A stretch of DNA of 64,000 nucleotides from Eonycteris spelaea (lineage: Eukaryota; Chordata; Mammalia; Chiroptera; Pteropodidae), in assembly GCA_003508835.1 (NCBI GenBank), contig PUFA01000105.1:1302001-1366000 (forward strand), written 5' to 3'. The notes beneath the pieces are model-generated. The model had not been told where the DNA came from, did no database searches, and was given only the letters and a program-made list of their open reading frames with translations. Below are positions 33,485 to 45,984 of the stretch, piece by piece. The position numbers were made by a program, and so were the translations under genes. How positions within the stretch are numbered: the first letter of the stretch is position 1; every line of letters begins with the position of its first letter.

Positions 33485-34885
33485 ATATAAATGTGGAATG
33501 TTCTCTACAATTAAGGAGCTCGTAGTTTAATAATATTTAATATTTGGTCACCAGTTTATAAAAATCCTGTGCTGACAAATGTAGTTTTTTTTAAGATTCT
33601 TAAATAAGAGAAAAAATGTGTGTCATGCAATGGTAGCAGCCATGCGTAAATGGCTAAACACTAATAGAACCAATATTTAGTATTTCTATTTGACTTGAAA
33701 GTGTTAGTATATAGATTAACAGTTGAAAGTTATGTATTAATGAGTGATGTCATTGAATCTACATTTTTCTTCAAACCATAATTTGAAGTCCAGGGTATGT
33801 GCACCATTAAAATGAATCTTTTGACAGGTATTCCCTTATGAAAACTTTATAGGAATCTAATTGTGTGCAGCAGAACAGTTTTTATTCAGAAGTATCATTC
33901 TCTATAGTAACTATAAATTGCCAAGAAAAAAACAACAAAAAAAATAAGTAAATGTATTCAGCCTGAGGACAAAGATCATGTGGAACTTATTTTCTGTTGT
34001 TTTCTCAGTATTTAGGAAAATATTTGATCATAGTAGATGATAAATATTTACTGTAGCGAAGAATGACTTGAGAACTACTGTCAGAGCTGAATGATATGCA
34101 ATCGTAATTGTTTTCAAACATCCTCCAGACCCAAAGCAGTTATTCTTCTCATAGAGGTTTTACTTAAATTTGAATTTCTTATGCATTCTTAATGTTTAAT
34201 GACTTTAGAGACCTATGAAAATATTCCTTTTATAAAATAGATATTCAGAGGCTTGTTCAAATTAAACTAATGCTTCAAAGTGAAATAAAGTGTTTATTTA
34301 GAACTGTCAGATAACATATTTTAATTATCTTTAGATGTTCTTTGTTTCTTAGAATGATGTTCCGATATATTGTTTTTTACCTTTCAGACTAATATAGTCA
34401 CCATGTCCACTTTGTCTTGCAAAATATTTGTAATGTGCATGAACAACTTTATGAAATTAATTTATTAAGTTTGGCTTTGAGGAATACAATGTCTTAAAGG
34501 AAAATATAGCTTACTAATGATTTCCAACTCTGAAACTGAGAAAGATTCACGTGTCCCGAGGGGTATTGGTTTGAATATACACATCTATGTGTACATGTCA
34601 GACTACATGCTATTGTTATATTTACAGGGCGCTTAGGGAGACAGAGTAAAGCAGAATCCTGTGGTCAGGATTCTTTTATAGAAATGATTATCAAGTCTAT
34701 AGCCCTCATATTAATGATGGCAAAACTAGGTAGGTGGTAGAAGAGTAATAGCTTAATGTGATTGGTTAAAGTCAGTTAGTTATATTGTATCGTAATACTT
34801 AAAACTGCTATGCCTTATTTGTATTCTACCAGTTATTCTGTCTCCAACAGACCAGGTAATGAGAAAAGATTTCTTTTGAAAAATG
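33485..34885. other. Unique AT-rich stretch
   Basis: No gene or transposon recognised over about 1.4 kb. Confidence 0.5.
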
Positions 34886-34889
34886 TTTT

Positions 34890-35098
34890 TCAATCTCATC
34901 ACTATTGACATACTTAGTCAAATAATTCTTCTTTGTGGGGAGCTACCTGGTGCATTTTAGGACATTTAGCAGTATCCCTGGCCTGTACCCACTGGATGCT
35001 AGTAGCACCTCCCCCCCCTCCCGAAACTGTGACACTCAAAAATTATTGCCAAATGTCACCTCGAAGGCAAAATCACTGTTGGAGAACCACAGAGAGTG
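34890..35098 (-). mobile_element. hAT-type MITE
   Basis: 'caatctcatcactattgacat', 'ggtgcattttaggacatttagcagtatccctggcc', 'cactggatgctagtagcacc' and 'tgccaaatgtcacctcg...gagaaccac' match the order of a common hAT MITE read in reverse. A C-run at 35009-35016 lies in its centre. Confidence 0.75.
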
Positions 35099-35169
35099 TT
35101 ATCGCCGAGAGTGATAACATGGGGAAACGAGGCTTTTTACCTCCAATATTCTACTGCAGCTGCTATTTT

Positions 35170-36360
35170 CAAGATTACCAGCGACCTGCAGGTAGCAGTG
35201 GTCATTCTTGGACTTCAATATGTTGACCTATCTGCAGCATGTATCAGTTGATCTTTCTTTCTACCTAAAAATGCCTTGTTATTTTGGCTTCCAGGAAACC
35301 ACTCTCTTGATTTTCCTCAGTCCTCATTGGCATCTCTATCTCGGCTTCGATTCCTGGATCCTTCTGATTTTCTTAGCCTTTAAACATGGGAGAAACACAC
35401 AGCCTCAGTCGTGACAGCTCCTCTGTCTTCACACATTTTCTTGATGATCTTATTCAGTCCTATGACCTTTCAAAAACATTTATGTGTGTCCTGCATTCAT
35501 ATTTTCAGATCTTACTACCAAGTCTCATATATCTAACAGCTTAATGATTCCTCCATCAGATTACATCATAGGCATCTCACCAGTAATATATCTAAAGCAG
35601 AAATATCGTTAGCCTCACCCTGCCAATCTACCTCTTCCATTTTCCCCACGTCAATAAATGGCAGTCCTGTTCTTCGATTTCACCGGAGAAAACAAAGAAA
35701 TCTGGACTCATCCTTGACTCTTTTCTTTAACATCGCATGTCCAATCTTTGAATAAGTCATGTTGGCTGCACCTTCGAGTAAAGCCAGAATAACTCCACCA
35801 TAACCACTCTGACTATATTGTCATCTATCACTTGGATTAATTCACCCTCTCACAATTTAATGCCATGGAATCTTTTGTTAATAGCACTTGGATCCTTTTA
35901 AACCTTAAAGGAGCTCATATTGAAGCTTTGCTTAAAACCCTCCCTCATTGAGAGTCTTCACTGTGCCTGTTGACTCCCTACACCCTCTGGCTCCCGGTTG
36001 ACTCTCTGACCTCTTCTCTTTCACTCTCCCTTTGGCACTTTCTGCTTGTTTCCTCTTCTCAAGGGCATCAGGCATTGCTGCCATATCAGGTTCCTTGTAC
36101 CTGTTTTTCTCTTTCCCTAAGGTTCTTTTTCTCTAGATTTGCATGGCCCCCTCCCTCACATGCCTTCCAACAAGACCTTTCCTGATCACCCTGTTGACTA
36201 TGATGACCTCCCCCTTTCCCCTTACCTCTCTTCCCTCCTTTTGTTTTTCTCCATATCATTTATCTCTGATCACCATCTGACACTGTACTAATATTCTCTG
36301 TCCCCTACTTTCTTACTCTCCCCAATTAAGCCCAAGACCTAGAGGGACTTCTGAATTGGT
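35170..36360 (+). mobile_element. L2 LINE, about 1.2 kb of the ORF2 end and 3' UTR
   Basis: Sense L2 segments occur in order: 'tttccccacgtcaataaatggca' near 35642, 'ggactcatccttgactc' near 35704, 'ttaaaaccctccctcattgagagtct' near 35934, 'cttttctgatcaccctgttgac'-like near 36178, and 'atcatttatctctgatcacca' near 36255. It is far longer than the other L2 pieces here. The reading frame is destroyed by stops and indels. Frames at 35208-35414 and 35970-36185 are remnants only. Confidence 0.8.
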
Positions 36361-38080
36361 CCTCTAATTTTCCTAGCTTCTCTTTCCTACTTTTCATCTG
36401 TTTTTCTTTCTGATCCACTTTCTGGAAGATGTGAAGATGTTAGTGCATAATGTCACAGAGCATTATTTTCCTATGTTTGGGTAATTGTACATTATAATGT
36501 AAAAGGTACTTTTAGCCTAGTTGAGTAGTTATTTCTATTAAATCACAAAGATAATTGTTAGGATTCTGGTTAGCAGCTTATGAATAGGAAAAGAGAGAAA
36601 GTAGACTGTTCACAAGCTGCTAAATTGAGGCTTTTGTAGATATCACTGATAGAATAGAAAGAGCTGAGAATAGGGAAAAGCGAAGGGTCTGAGCAAAAAT
36701 ATGAAGCGAGTAAGTAGCAAATAATATTCTGAGGGCCAAATACTCTGATTCAGTTGCATTTAATAAAATTTATCTTCCACCTGAGCTATGCCATCCAGGA
36801 CAGGTGGACAAGAAGAGCACACACCGTGGACCCCCTGGAGGCTGCTGTCATTGTGGAAAATACAGTGAAAGGATCAGTAGCAAGTTTGAAGATCTCCATC
36901 ATTTACTATAGTCCAAGGCTGGGCTGTAGTTGGGTCTCTTTGGGAGAGAGAGGGACCCTGACTTTAGGGCTGTGGGGATTTAAAATGTTACAACTAGAAA
37001 AATAATGACTCCTCTCTATTGTCAGTATACACGAGGACACAATAGCACTATAACGTGCTGGGTCCCTAGCTGTGTCCTGTCAACTCAGCATTTTTGGTCA
37101 GGAAGATAAGGCCCAAACCTTTTGGTAATGACTGTGCGACATCTCATCTATGCTAAAGGATTTGTCGCGTGGGTATTTTGATGTGTGAAAGTATTCCCTC
37201 TTCTCCTGGCGTACTCAGGGGCTGAGCGCCAAACCCGTAAGTTGAACAGGAGTTATCACCTTAGGCAATTGCCCACACCCAGTTTCCATGGAGCTTTGCT
37301 GGAGGCCAGCTCCTCTGGCATTAGCCTGAAAGGGGTTAGTCTTAGACTGACCTTGGTCAGCACTTAACATTTTCGCCTGACCCCTGAGCACGTCTCTAAG
37401 CACCATACATACTTCATCAGTGGCAAATATGATTTTAATCTGCAGTGGCTTCATCGTTTTAGTTTTATAAAGGTGTTTCGAATACTTTGTTCATAGTTGC
37501 AATCTTTTCGTATCTGGTTGAAGGTATCAATGATAGGTGTTTTTACAAGCTTTCTTTTACCTGGACAGTTTCTGTTTTCTGAAGTCCCCCACATCCTGCC
37601 AACGGAGGAATAAAAAGCAGAAAAAATAGAGTGGAATCTCTGAGACTGTGGAGTGAATTTTCTCAGACCCCATGCTGACGTCAAGCAACCTTGGCTTCTT
37701 TTCTTTGGGGTTTTCTGTTGCCTGGTATGGATGAGACATCGTGGCAGGCTCTCTGTATCTTTAGGTCTTCCTTTTTAACATGATCACATTTCCTGGAGGG
37801 TCCTTCTCCAGTATCCTTCCTGGAGGGTCAGGGTCTTGTTGCTAGAATTATGGGACCCTATTGAGAGAGATGCAGGATGTCTCCAAATGCAGGACTCATT
37901 TGAGATGACTTGCCTCTCGTTTTCTTATGGTACCAGCTCTCTCCACTGCCTGATGTCTCCTCTTATACCATTCACAGACCCATTGTTTAATCCTCTTCAG
38001 TGAATAAAACTTCAGACCTTTTCCAGAAGAGGGGGAGTAACTATAATCTAGAGATCTAATAGTCCTCAAACAGATTTAAC
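36361..38080. other. Unique stretch of moderate GC
   Basis: Contains several short frames (36754-37005 and 37185-37367 plus; 37215-37454 and 37451-37684 minus) without recognisable domains. The 36800-37400 segment is GC-richer than its surroundings and could hold an unrecognised pseudogene or LTR. I cannot support either. Confidence 0.35.
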
Positions 38081-38443
38081 CTAATCTTCTTTAGCAGTGT
38101 TCTTTATCCTAAATTCCAATTCTGCCTGGTGCTGCTGATTTTTGAGCTGTTGGAAGATTTCACACTTGGAAGATTTCTGTCTGCTTCCCAGCTCCCAAGA
38201 TTTTGTTACCACATTACATCCACTAGTTTTCCATCTTTGAGACTTACAACGGGAATGATCTATTGACTGTAGTGTTTGTGGGGCTTGGGAGCAAAAATTA
38301 TACATACATATCTTAACCATTTGGATCCTGTAGTTGCTGTGAGAGAAGAAACCAAAGTGATTTTGATTCTGAACAAAAATGGAGGCCATATAATTTATTA
38401 GTAATGTAGAAGGGAACAGATTATTACAAATACGTAAAATCAA
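38081..38443 (-). other. Unidentified 120-codon open frame, probably chance
   Basis: A minus-strand frame of 120 residues. Its C-terminal half is polar (Lys, Gln, Ser, Glu), while the first third resembles AT-rich chance coding. No signal peptide, membrane segment or domain is recognisable. There is no convincing promoter, splice site or poly(A) context. Confidence 0.12.
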
Positions 38444-40127
38444 CCTATATCACAATGTGGCTGCTTACTAGTGCCTAATTTTATAGTTTAGTATAGAAAA
38501 TTGTACCTATGTATTGCCAATAGATTGATGTGTTACCAGTTCTCTGTCAGTTCCAATTATAGCTACATATTATTAGGTTAAAAAAAAAAAAGATCTATTA
38601 GAGGAAAAATAATGTTATTAGCTACAGATTATTTTAAACACAGCCAAGCTATGAGCATTGTAAGACTAATTAGGTATTAACTATGTTTATTAAGATAAAT
38701 GTGCACAACATTTTGTAGTAAGATTAATCTTCCAGAATATTTACACCTGTCACCAGCAATATGTTGTGGAAGATTTATTGTCTTAAATGCATTTATCTGT
38801 TGGCACAGATACACTCATTCAGCATGATCCAAGGTGTTTTGTGCTGTAAGCAACCTAAAATGAAGCTCAAATTTAAAATAAATTGTTTTATTATCTCGTA
38901 TAGGAAATCAAAGGTAAAATGGCTCTGTCTGATTAGTTCAGCTATTAATTATGTGACTGAGCACCCAGACTCTCTCTACTTTTATATTCTGTCATTCTCT
39001 GTGTGACAGTTTTACAGACTTGAATGCGAGCAAGTCTGGGAATCATACCCAGATATGACAGTGTCCAGGGTATTGAGAGAGTCTGAATACATTTTATCTC
39101 TTGATAACAATGAGAAAATTGTCCTAAAAAATCCTAGCGCAGATTTGAATCATGTGACCACAACTGGGTCACATGGCCTTCCCTAAAAAGAAAAATTAGC
39201 TATGGTAATATAATTATTATGAATAACTTAGAATAACTATCTGAAATGTGATGGATATACGCAATAATGGAGATGTTACTTGAATTGCCTTTTAATACTT
39301 ATTAAAAAGATTTTGTACAATTAAATTTTATGGAATTAGTTTCACAGATAAAATGCTTATGAGGATATGAATCATTGCTGATTGCATTAAGAAAATCTTT
39401 AATTTGATCATTTTGTTTTGGAAATTCTTATGACCATATTCTCCCATTTCACACCTAAAGAGAAATGAAAGCAATGTTATCCATTAGAAATATATCAAGA
39501 AATGGATAACTAAGTGTTAACATATATACTCTGTTGGTTCAGATTTTGTTATTCCATACAAATTTAATCAGCAGAGTGGTAATAATTTCAATCTTTAGTT
39601 TTCCTAGAATTTTTTTCTGTCCTTTTCACCAGAGATATTCACAGAAATTTAAGCCATATTTAGGAACACAGTAAATATATTTTTTCATTTCTTTCAGTGT
39701 AGTTCACTTATACATATATATCAGTTGAGCGAATATAATTCAATGATGGATTTAAATCATTTTGTAAGTACCTTCTGAAAAATTGCTTAATAAAATAATA
39801 TCCTTAGATTTACACCGTCAGTTTTTTTATCGGATTTCTAATGGTTCTAAATGGAGCGTTGGCAAAATGAAGCTATTATGTGGACTTACAAACGAAACAT
39901 GGATTTAGAAATTAAGGACTTTTACTAGAATCCCTTCATATTACAGAAAAATAGCAGTAGTAGTCTTCTTAAAAGTGATCCCGTTAAATGAAAATTTTCA
40001 CTACTTTTACTCTCCAACAGATTTTTTGAACATTTTTTTGCTGTTGAAAATTTAACGAAGTGATTAGATTATGTCATTCATTGAAGATCATAGATCTGCA
40101 TTAATTCACCCCCATGCTATGATTTCG
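38444..40127. other. Unique AT-rich stretch
   Basis: No gene or transposon recognised. A small A-run occurs at 38581-38591. Confidence 0.5.
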
Positions 40128-40152
40128 TTTTTTTTTTTTTTTTTTTTTTTTT
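40128..40152. repeat. Poly-T tract, 25 bp
   Basis: An uninterrupted T run. It may be the antisense tail of a decayed retroposed sequence on the minus strand, but the adjacent sequence is not recognisable. Confidence 0.85.
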
Positions 40153-41720
40153 ATTTCTCCTTGTATAACTTACTCTTGTAAATCTTTGGAAGAGAAAATA
40201 TCTGAGATAAAAATTTCCTCATAGTGTGTTTCCTCTTCTCCATTTGCATTTGTTCTTTTTTGAAAAAACAATACCATTGCCAGGAGGAGCCTCTTACCCA
40301 TGCAAACATACTTTTTTCTTAAGGCAGCTGTTTGTGGGGATGTAGCAGGAAGCAAGTACTCATTCCTCTTCTTTCTGCCAACCAATGTGTTCGCGATATG
40401 GTCCTATTTGTATTTTTATTTAACAGGTGTGCAACACTGTTTTTCTCACTAGGCTGCTGGTCTGTGGGAAAATGAACAGAATAACCCCAGGTTGTGGCAA
40501 TGTAAGCAGTCCTTCTTTCTCCAGTGAAATAATGTTATTAAATATCAAACCTGGAAGAAGAGATGTGTGAAATACTGAATCTTACTATTGCTTTTCAGTC
40601 ACTTCCAAAAGTCTCTCAAAGACAGAATATATCTCCAATAAATTTTCACTCGTATAAACAATTATGGAAGCAATAAGAATATTAAAGAATTTTATTGGTT
40701 TTTATTGGTTTTTATTTTATTGGTTTATTGACTATCATAGATAGTCAGTAAATAGGACTAAACATTAAAGGAAAATTTACCGGAGATAATAGAAATGGTG
40801 TTGGGTTAACACTTGAATGTTTTCATGGTTTTCTTATTTCTCTCCTTTATCACCTCCCTCTTTACCATGCTGACCCTGTTAAGTCTGCGGATATTGCAGA
40901 GTGTTTAAAAAACAAACAAACAAACAAACAAACAGGAATAGCTACCTCCAAATAGGAGCGTCTATTCTAGTTATCTAAAAATCATTGGAGAAATGTGACT
41001 TCCAGGAAATGGTGCTGGGATAATTGGTCACTTATTGAAAGATAATTTTAGAACACTTTTAATGGCAAACTTTTAGAGGCAATATTAAAATAAAATTTAG
41101 ATTATTTAAATATTAAAGTGTAATATCATAAATATCTTAGTAGAAAAAACCCAGATATTTGATCCAGCTCTCATAATAGAGAAGGACCACCTTAGCCTAA
41201 AACCAATAGAAAATTCGCATCAGAACAGATGGATAAATTTAAATACAGAAATATGTTAAAACTTTTTGTATCAAAAATTATGTATATTTAATATATATTA
41301 GCATAGAAGACAATATACTTAAAATATTTAGTTGATATTTTTATGGTTTATATATTTAAAAAAATTATCTCCTATCCTTTTCTGTATTGTGCATATTACA
41401 ATGGCCATGGTTTAGCTCTGTCTAGAAAATATAAAACAACAAAAAAGTGGAGTTCTTTATGAGAGGGTTAGTGATGTCAAGACTAAGGTCAGGCTGCACT
41501 ATTGTAATGTCAATAACAAGATAACCAAATTAAAATTTTATTTTAAATTTTAAATAGCGTATGTAAAAATCAAATTCTGTCTACAAATTGAATCAACAGT
41601 AATATGAATTTCAATTTTTACATTAAAATAATTGGTTTAAAATCTATTTTTTTATCCTCCATATTAAAGTTTTTAAAAAATGCAGAGCTATGATTAACAA
41701 TCAAATTTATTATGTTTCAT
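40153..41720. other. Unique AT-rich stretch
   Basis: Includes a TTTTATTGG-type short repeat at 40690-40730. No gene is called. The 71-codon minus-strand frame at 40170-40385 is discussed under rejected items. Confidence 0.45.
40909..40934. repeat. (AAAC)n microsatellite
   Basis: About six copies of the tetranucleotide. A simple repeat. Confidence 0.9.
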
Positions 41721-41726
41721 ATTTTA

Positions 41727-41911
41727 TTAATTCGAGTTCTTTTGTTCACTTGATGCTATGGATGAGAAACCCCCTGAAGGAAATGACTCTAAGTACTCAT
41801 GATTTCCATTTTCGCTGAGGGTATTAATTTGTTTGTTTGCATCAGGTTGTTTTAGGGGAGATGGGAGTTTCCTCTCTGCCCTGTCTAGGTTAGCCTCAGA
41901 GATGTGCTCAC
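41727..41911 (-). CDS. Candidate 3'-terminal coding exon, unidentified gene
   Basis: On the minus strand a strong 3' splice-site match ('cttcctttttctttgttag', intron side 41912-41930) leads straight into an open frame. The frame runs from 41911 to a TAA at 41727-41729: 61 complete codons including the stop, preceded by two bases of a split codon. The encoded tail is hydrophilic, rich in Ser, Asn, Glu, Lys and Pro, and ends SSIASSEQKNSN. This resembles a disordered C-terminus, and the codon choice is more balanced than in nearby chance frames. AATAAA overlaps the stop region (41722-41727), with a second copy at about 41706. I recognise no family, and no partner exon is identified in the window. 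A chance match is a real alternative. Confidence 0.3.
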
Positions 41912-41969
41912 CTAACAAAGAAAAAGGAAGATGAGGTGTTGCATTCATGGACAATTCAGTATTATACAT

Positions 41970-42084
41970 AAAACTTATTTATATTACGTGTTTGTCAGAT
42001 AACCTACCAGCAACTCCAGAATCATAATGCAGGATTGTTCTGTAGTCAGAGATGTTAATTTTCTGAGTGAGACAGTTGAGATAC
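41970..42084. other. Short unique non-coding gap
   Basis: No gene or repeat recognised. If 41727-41911 is a real exon, this is the 3' end of its upstream intron. Confidence 0.4.
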
Positions 42085-42200
42085 AAGATGTTAAATGACT
42101 TGATCAAGGTCATTCATTCATCAAACAGTTATTGAGCACATACCCCATACCAGCCATGCTACTCAATAGTAGAAATCTACCATAATATAACATAGAACTT
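42085..42200 (-). repeat. L2/MIR 3' end, antisense
   Basis: 'gacttgatcaaggtcattcattcatc' then 'aaacagttattgagcacataccccataccagcc' is the reverse complement of an L2-type 3' terminus. Confidence 0.6.
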
Positions 42201-43636
42201 TCTACTCTCTTGAAACTCATATTGTTAGGGAAGTGACCTAGTTTTCCTAAATGCTGTTTCACTACACAAACCATTGTGCAGCAATTGTAAATGTAAATAT
42301 GAGTAAACACTAATGTTTGGAATTTTTTAACAATTAGAAATAAAATATTTCTCAGCTCTTTTCTGTTTACATGGCCTTCAACAATTCTAAATTTACCAGA
42401 AATTCCAGATTCAGCAAGAATAACTCTGTAACACTAATTAAAATTTAAAAATGTGTCGATTGATATTTGTTATTGCAAATAATATTGGTGATTAAAATGG
42501 ATGTTAGGTAACATGATTGAAATATATAGAATCTTTGATATGATAATACTTTTTACTTTTTTTGTGGCCTTCCTTACTTGAGTGCTTTTATTGTCACATT
42601 TATTTCATATTTTTATAGAAATATATATTGTTCAAAATCCACAGAAAAATCTTAAGAAATTTAAAAGCATTCAAAATCTTATCACTAGAAATTGCAATAG
42701 TTAATCTTAATATCATATCTTTACTTATCTAGCATATGTCTATGATGTGTAGATTATGTTCTTAGCACATTGAGTATTTTTAGATAATTATACAGTTTAA
42801 TTTTCTTATTAATACAACCAACATATTATAAACATTTACATATTATTTGATTTTTCTTTAAAATCTTGTTAATATTAACATAAATGATTAATTGATATAA
42901 CCCTATATTGATTTTATTGTCTAGTTAAGTTTCCAAGAACAAGTATCCTTAGGAGAGCAAAGTACAATCCTTATTGATATAATTTCATGTGTAACCTATA
43001 CCAGTATTTTGGCAAGTACATCATTGGTAAAATCAGGAAATATATTAAAGTTTTATGCTTTTCTTCTCAAAAGTTATTGAGAGTCAAAAATTCTATAGAA
43101 GTTGAATATTCTCATTATTGACACCTACTCACATGGAAATGTGACTGTAGGATGAAGAGAAATTATGAAAAATTGTTGCCTGTAAGTCACTTGGGAATTA
43201 ATATTGCTCACCTCATCCATATAAAAGTCCCTAAATATAGGTAACTCAGGAAAGTTTCACTGTTATGTAACACCATGGGACCTTCTAACTTTGAAAAATA
43301 GATCTACTGTAAAATATGAAAAAATGTATACAATACGATTTACAGTCTGACAATTTACTACTGTTCAAAGTGTTTACCTAAATGAAGACATGAAATCGAT
43401 ACTTCCCTTTCAAACGACTTTCTAGCACATTTCTGCCAAATGGAAGTAGTTCCTCAATAAATACAAGTAGTACTACAGTACACATAGCTCTTCTGTTTAC
43501 CTAATATTTTTACATTGTTAATTTTACAGTAGCATTTCTGTTATTAAATGGCAGTTTGGAAATCATGCAGCAAATGAGTGTGTATTATTGGCTTTGGCAG
43601 CAATATATATCTGTGAGAAAATATACACTTTTGCAC
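42201..43636. other. Unique very AT-rich stretch
   Basis: No gene or transposon recognised in about 1.4 kb. Confidence 0.5.
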
Positions 43637-43652
43637 GTGTGCGCGCGCACAC
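43637..43652. repeat. 16-bp perfect alternating purine-pyrimidine palindrome
   Basis: GTGTGCGCGCGCACAC is its own reverse complement and alternates strictly, the best Z-DNA-forming sequence in the window. It keeps four CpGs in an otherwise CpG-poor region. Confidence 0.95.
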
Positions 43653-43694
43653 TCAGAGAATCAAATATCTTCTCTTTATAGATGATCATGGAAC

Positions 43695-43877
43695 AGTAGT
43701 TCTGAACTTAAGCTTGCATGAGTATCGCATGGGGGCCTTGAAAATTCCTGGGTCCACACCAGTATTTCTGAACCTCATGGTTTAGAGTGGGGCTAACAAG
43801 ATTTGCTTTGAAAAAAATATTGCAGGTGATCCTGATACTGCTAACTTTGCAGTCACCACTTGGAGAACCACTGTTTT
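43695..43877. mobile_element. hAT-Charlie MITE (MER5A-like)
   Basis: The terminal inverted repeats 'cagtagttctgaacttaagc' and 'cacttggagaaccactg' enclose 'cttgcatgagtatcgcatgg' and 'caggtgatcctgatactgc'. This is the order of MER5A, at near full length (about 183 bp). Confidence 0.85.
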
Positions 43878-44087
43878 TGAGAAAATGTTAAAAATAAGCA
43901 CATTTGGATACTTGCTAAATAGTGGGACAGTCCTTTCCTTCTTTCTCTATTCGTTTCTATTAAAAATTATTTTTTAAAGAATTAAAATATAACATTAAAA
44001 AATGTCCATTTCTAATAGGACATCGAGTGAATACCTTGGCTCTTTTTAGCTTTAATGATAGATCAAATCAGAGATGAGATGTTACCT

Positions 44088-44139
44088 AGAGCAGCGTTGT
44101 GCATCACAGTGTATACAGTACGAAGAGCAGCGTTGTGCA
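44088..44139. repeat. Direct duplication, 16-bp exact core at 36-bp spacing
   Basis: AGAGCAGCGTTGTGCA occurs at 44088-44103 and 44124-44139. The sequence between the cores is only partly alike. Confidence 0.85.
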
Positions 44140-44169
44140 CACTGTAAAATGGATTTTTTGTGTTTTTTA

Positions 44170-44265
44170 ATACAGTCATTCACTTAACAAGTATCTACTC
44201 AGCAGCAAATCATTAAAATTTGTGTTCTAGTCTCTGGTTGATGAAAATAGCCTAACCATTTCACA
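44170..44265 (-). repeat. L2 3' end, antisense
   Basis: 'cagtcattcacttaacaagtatctactcagc' followed by 'tgttctagtctctggttgatgaaaatag' is a diverged reverse-complement L2 terminus. Confidence 0.5.
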
Positions 44266-45984
44266 CATGCACACATACACACACATTTTATATAGGACAA
44301 TGTTACATTAATGTGTCTGGGTTGGAATCATTGTGAAACATCGCCTATTTGCCTGGCTCTTGAATCGCTGTGAATTTCTGGTACGTTCTCTATGACTCGT
44401 AGTGTCTTGGTGGAATGTTTTAGGTGGGAGAGACAAATGACCTCCGTCTAGTGAGACTGCTGAAAGATGAGGAAGGGTATAACTGCTTGTGACGGAAACT
44501 TATTACCTTCCATTGAGGAGAATCCTAAACTATTCTTTTTGATCTGTGTACGTTCTATGAAAAAAATTGATAAGAACAAGAATTTTTTCCTTTTATTGCA
44601 CATCAAGTGTTGAAATATTTTCATTTTGAAAAATGTTCAAATCTTTAGTGTATTTTGAACTAGTTATTAAGGCTTAAAAGAAGACATTTGCCATATGTGC
44701 ATTTTTAGCTCTTGTAGATAAAATGATCGAATGACCTTTTCACTCCTCATCTAGACTTTATCATGTTATATTGAGGAAAATTCAAATAATCACAAAAAAT
44801 TAAGTATTATATATTTATATATTATACTCAAGGCAACCAAGGACGCTTAAAAGTATTCCTTTATGCTCTATGTACAAATAGGAAGTCTAGATCAGTGCTG
44901 GGATCAATCCTTTTCACTTTATGGTCCATAAACTCTAAATGGAAGTAGGAATAAGGTATTACATAGTGCTGACCAACATACTTGGAAAAAGTCAATAAAA
45001 TGAAATGGAAAATAAACAAGTTTCTAAGGTAAATTTGTTTCGCAGTTACATCCTTTCATTTTATGTTTAAGGAAATCTGATGTGATGGAGCCAAGTAAAA
45101 ACTATAATCTGAACTGAAAGAATATATACCACATGGAAGGTTCTATTAAGGGTAAATATGGCTTTTGAGCATCTTTAAATGCTTCTGATAGCCTTTGAGG
45201 CAGATTTTTTTAATTTAAAAAAGGAAATGAAGGTTTCTGATGTATATGTTAAATCAGGAATTTTTAATATGACAACCATATTTATAAAAGCTGTACTATG
45301 AATAACTATTCATACTTAATTTTCATGGTTTTAAAATAACAAAAGAAAAATAAGAGCAAGTAAAAATTAAATTGGGAAACCAGGTCATTAATATCAGTAC
45401 TCCTTGCCTCCTACCCTCCCACACCCCTGCCCTTCACCAATATTTTAGTTTCTAAGGGAAAATTTAAATACAAAGCATGCAAGTCATCAAAGTTATAAGC
45501 CAAAGCGTCATAAAAGTAGCATATACCAGCACCTTGATTATTTAATGTTAATTCACTACCATAGATTATGCTTGAAATTTGTTAACTAATACTTTTCAAG
45601 TGATTTTTAGTAAATCTATTTATCTTACAGTTTTAAACAGGGATAGACATTTTAGATAGTGTCTTACTCAGAGGGAAAGGACTGATAAGAACAGCCTCAT
45701 ACAGATACTGCATACTATCCATGTGTGAATCTTCTAACAGCATCCACCACAGGTATTATCTAGAAGCCAAGGGAAAACAAAACAAGATTCGCATTTTTTA
45801 TTATATCAACATTGATCCACATTTAAGTCAAAGAATTAATGTGATTAAAAAGAGAATAGAATTTACTTCGCTTTTCTCAAATCAGGCAGCCCCAACGGTA
45901 AGCTAAGACTGGTAACTCAGGTTCTTGAAGTCAGTCACGCAACAGTTAATCTGCCATTAGAAAAAGAAAAATTGGACAGTGTGT

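Larger units (their letters stand above)
43878..45980. other. Unique AT-rich stretch
   Basis: Contains a 36-bp-spaced duplication (44088-44139) and an L2 end (44170-44265), listed separately. Otherwise no gene is recognised. The 61-codon frame at 45721-45906 has no domain. Confidence 0.45.

Noticed and set aside
40170..40385. Minus-strand frame with an internal donor-like ATGGGTAAGAG
   Set aside because: The donor-like site lacks a matching acceptor with a polypyrimidine tract upstream. The frame also lies downstream of the better terminal-exon candidate, so it cannot belong to the same transcript.
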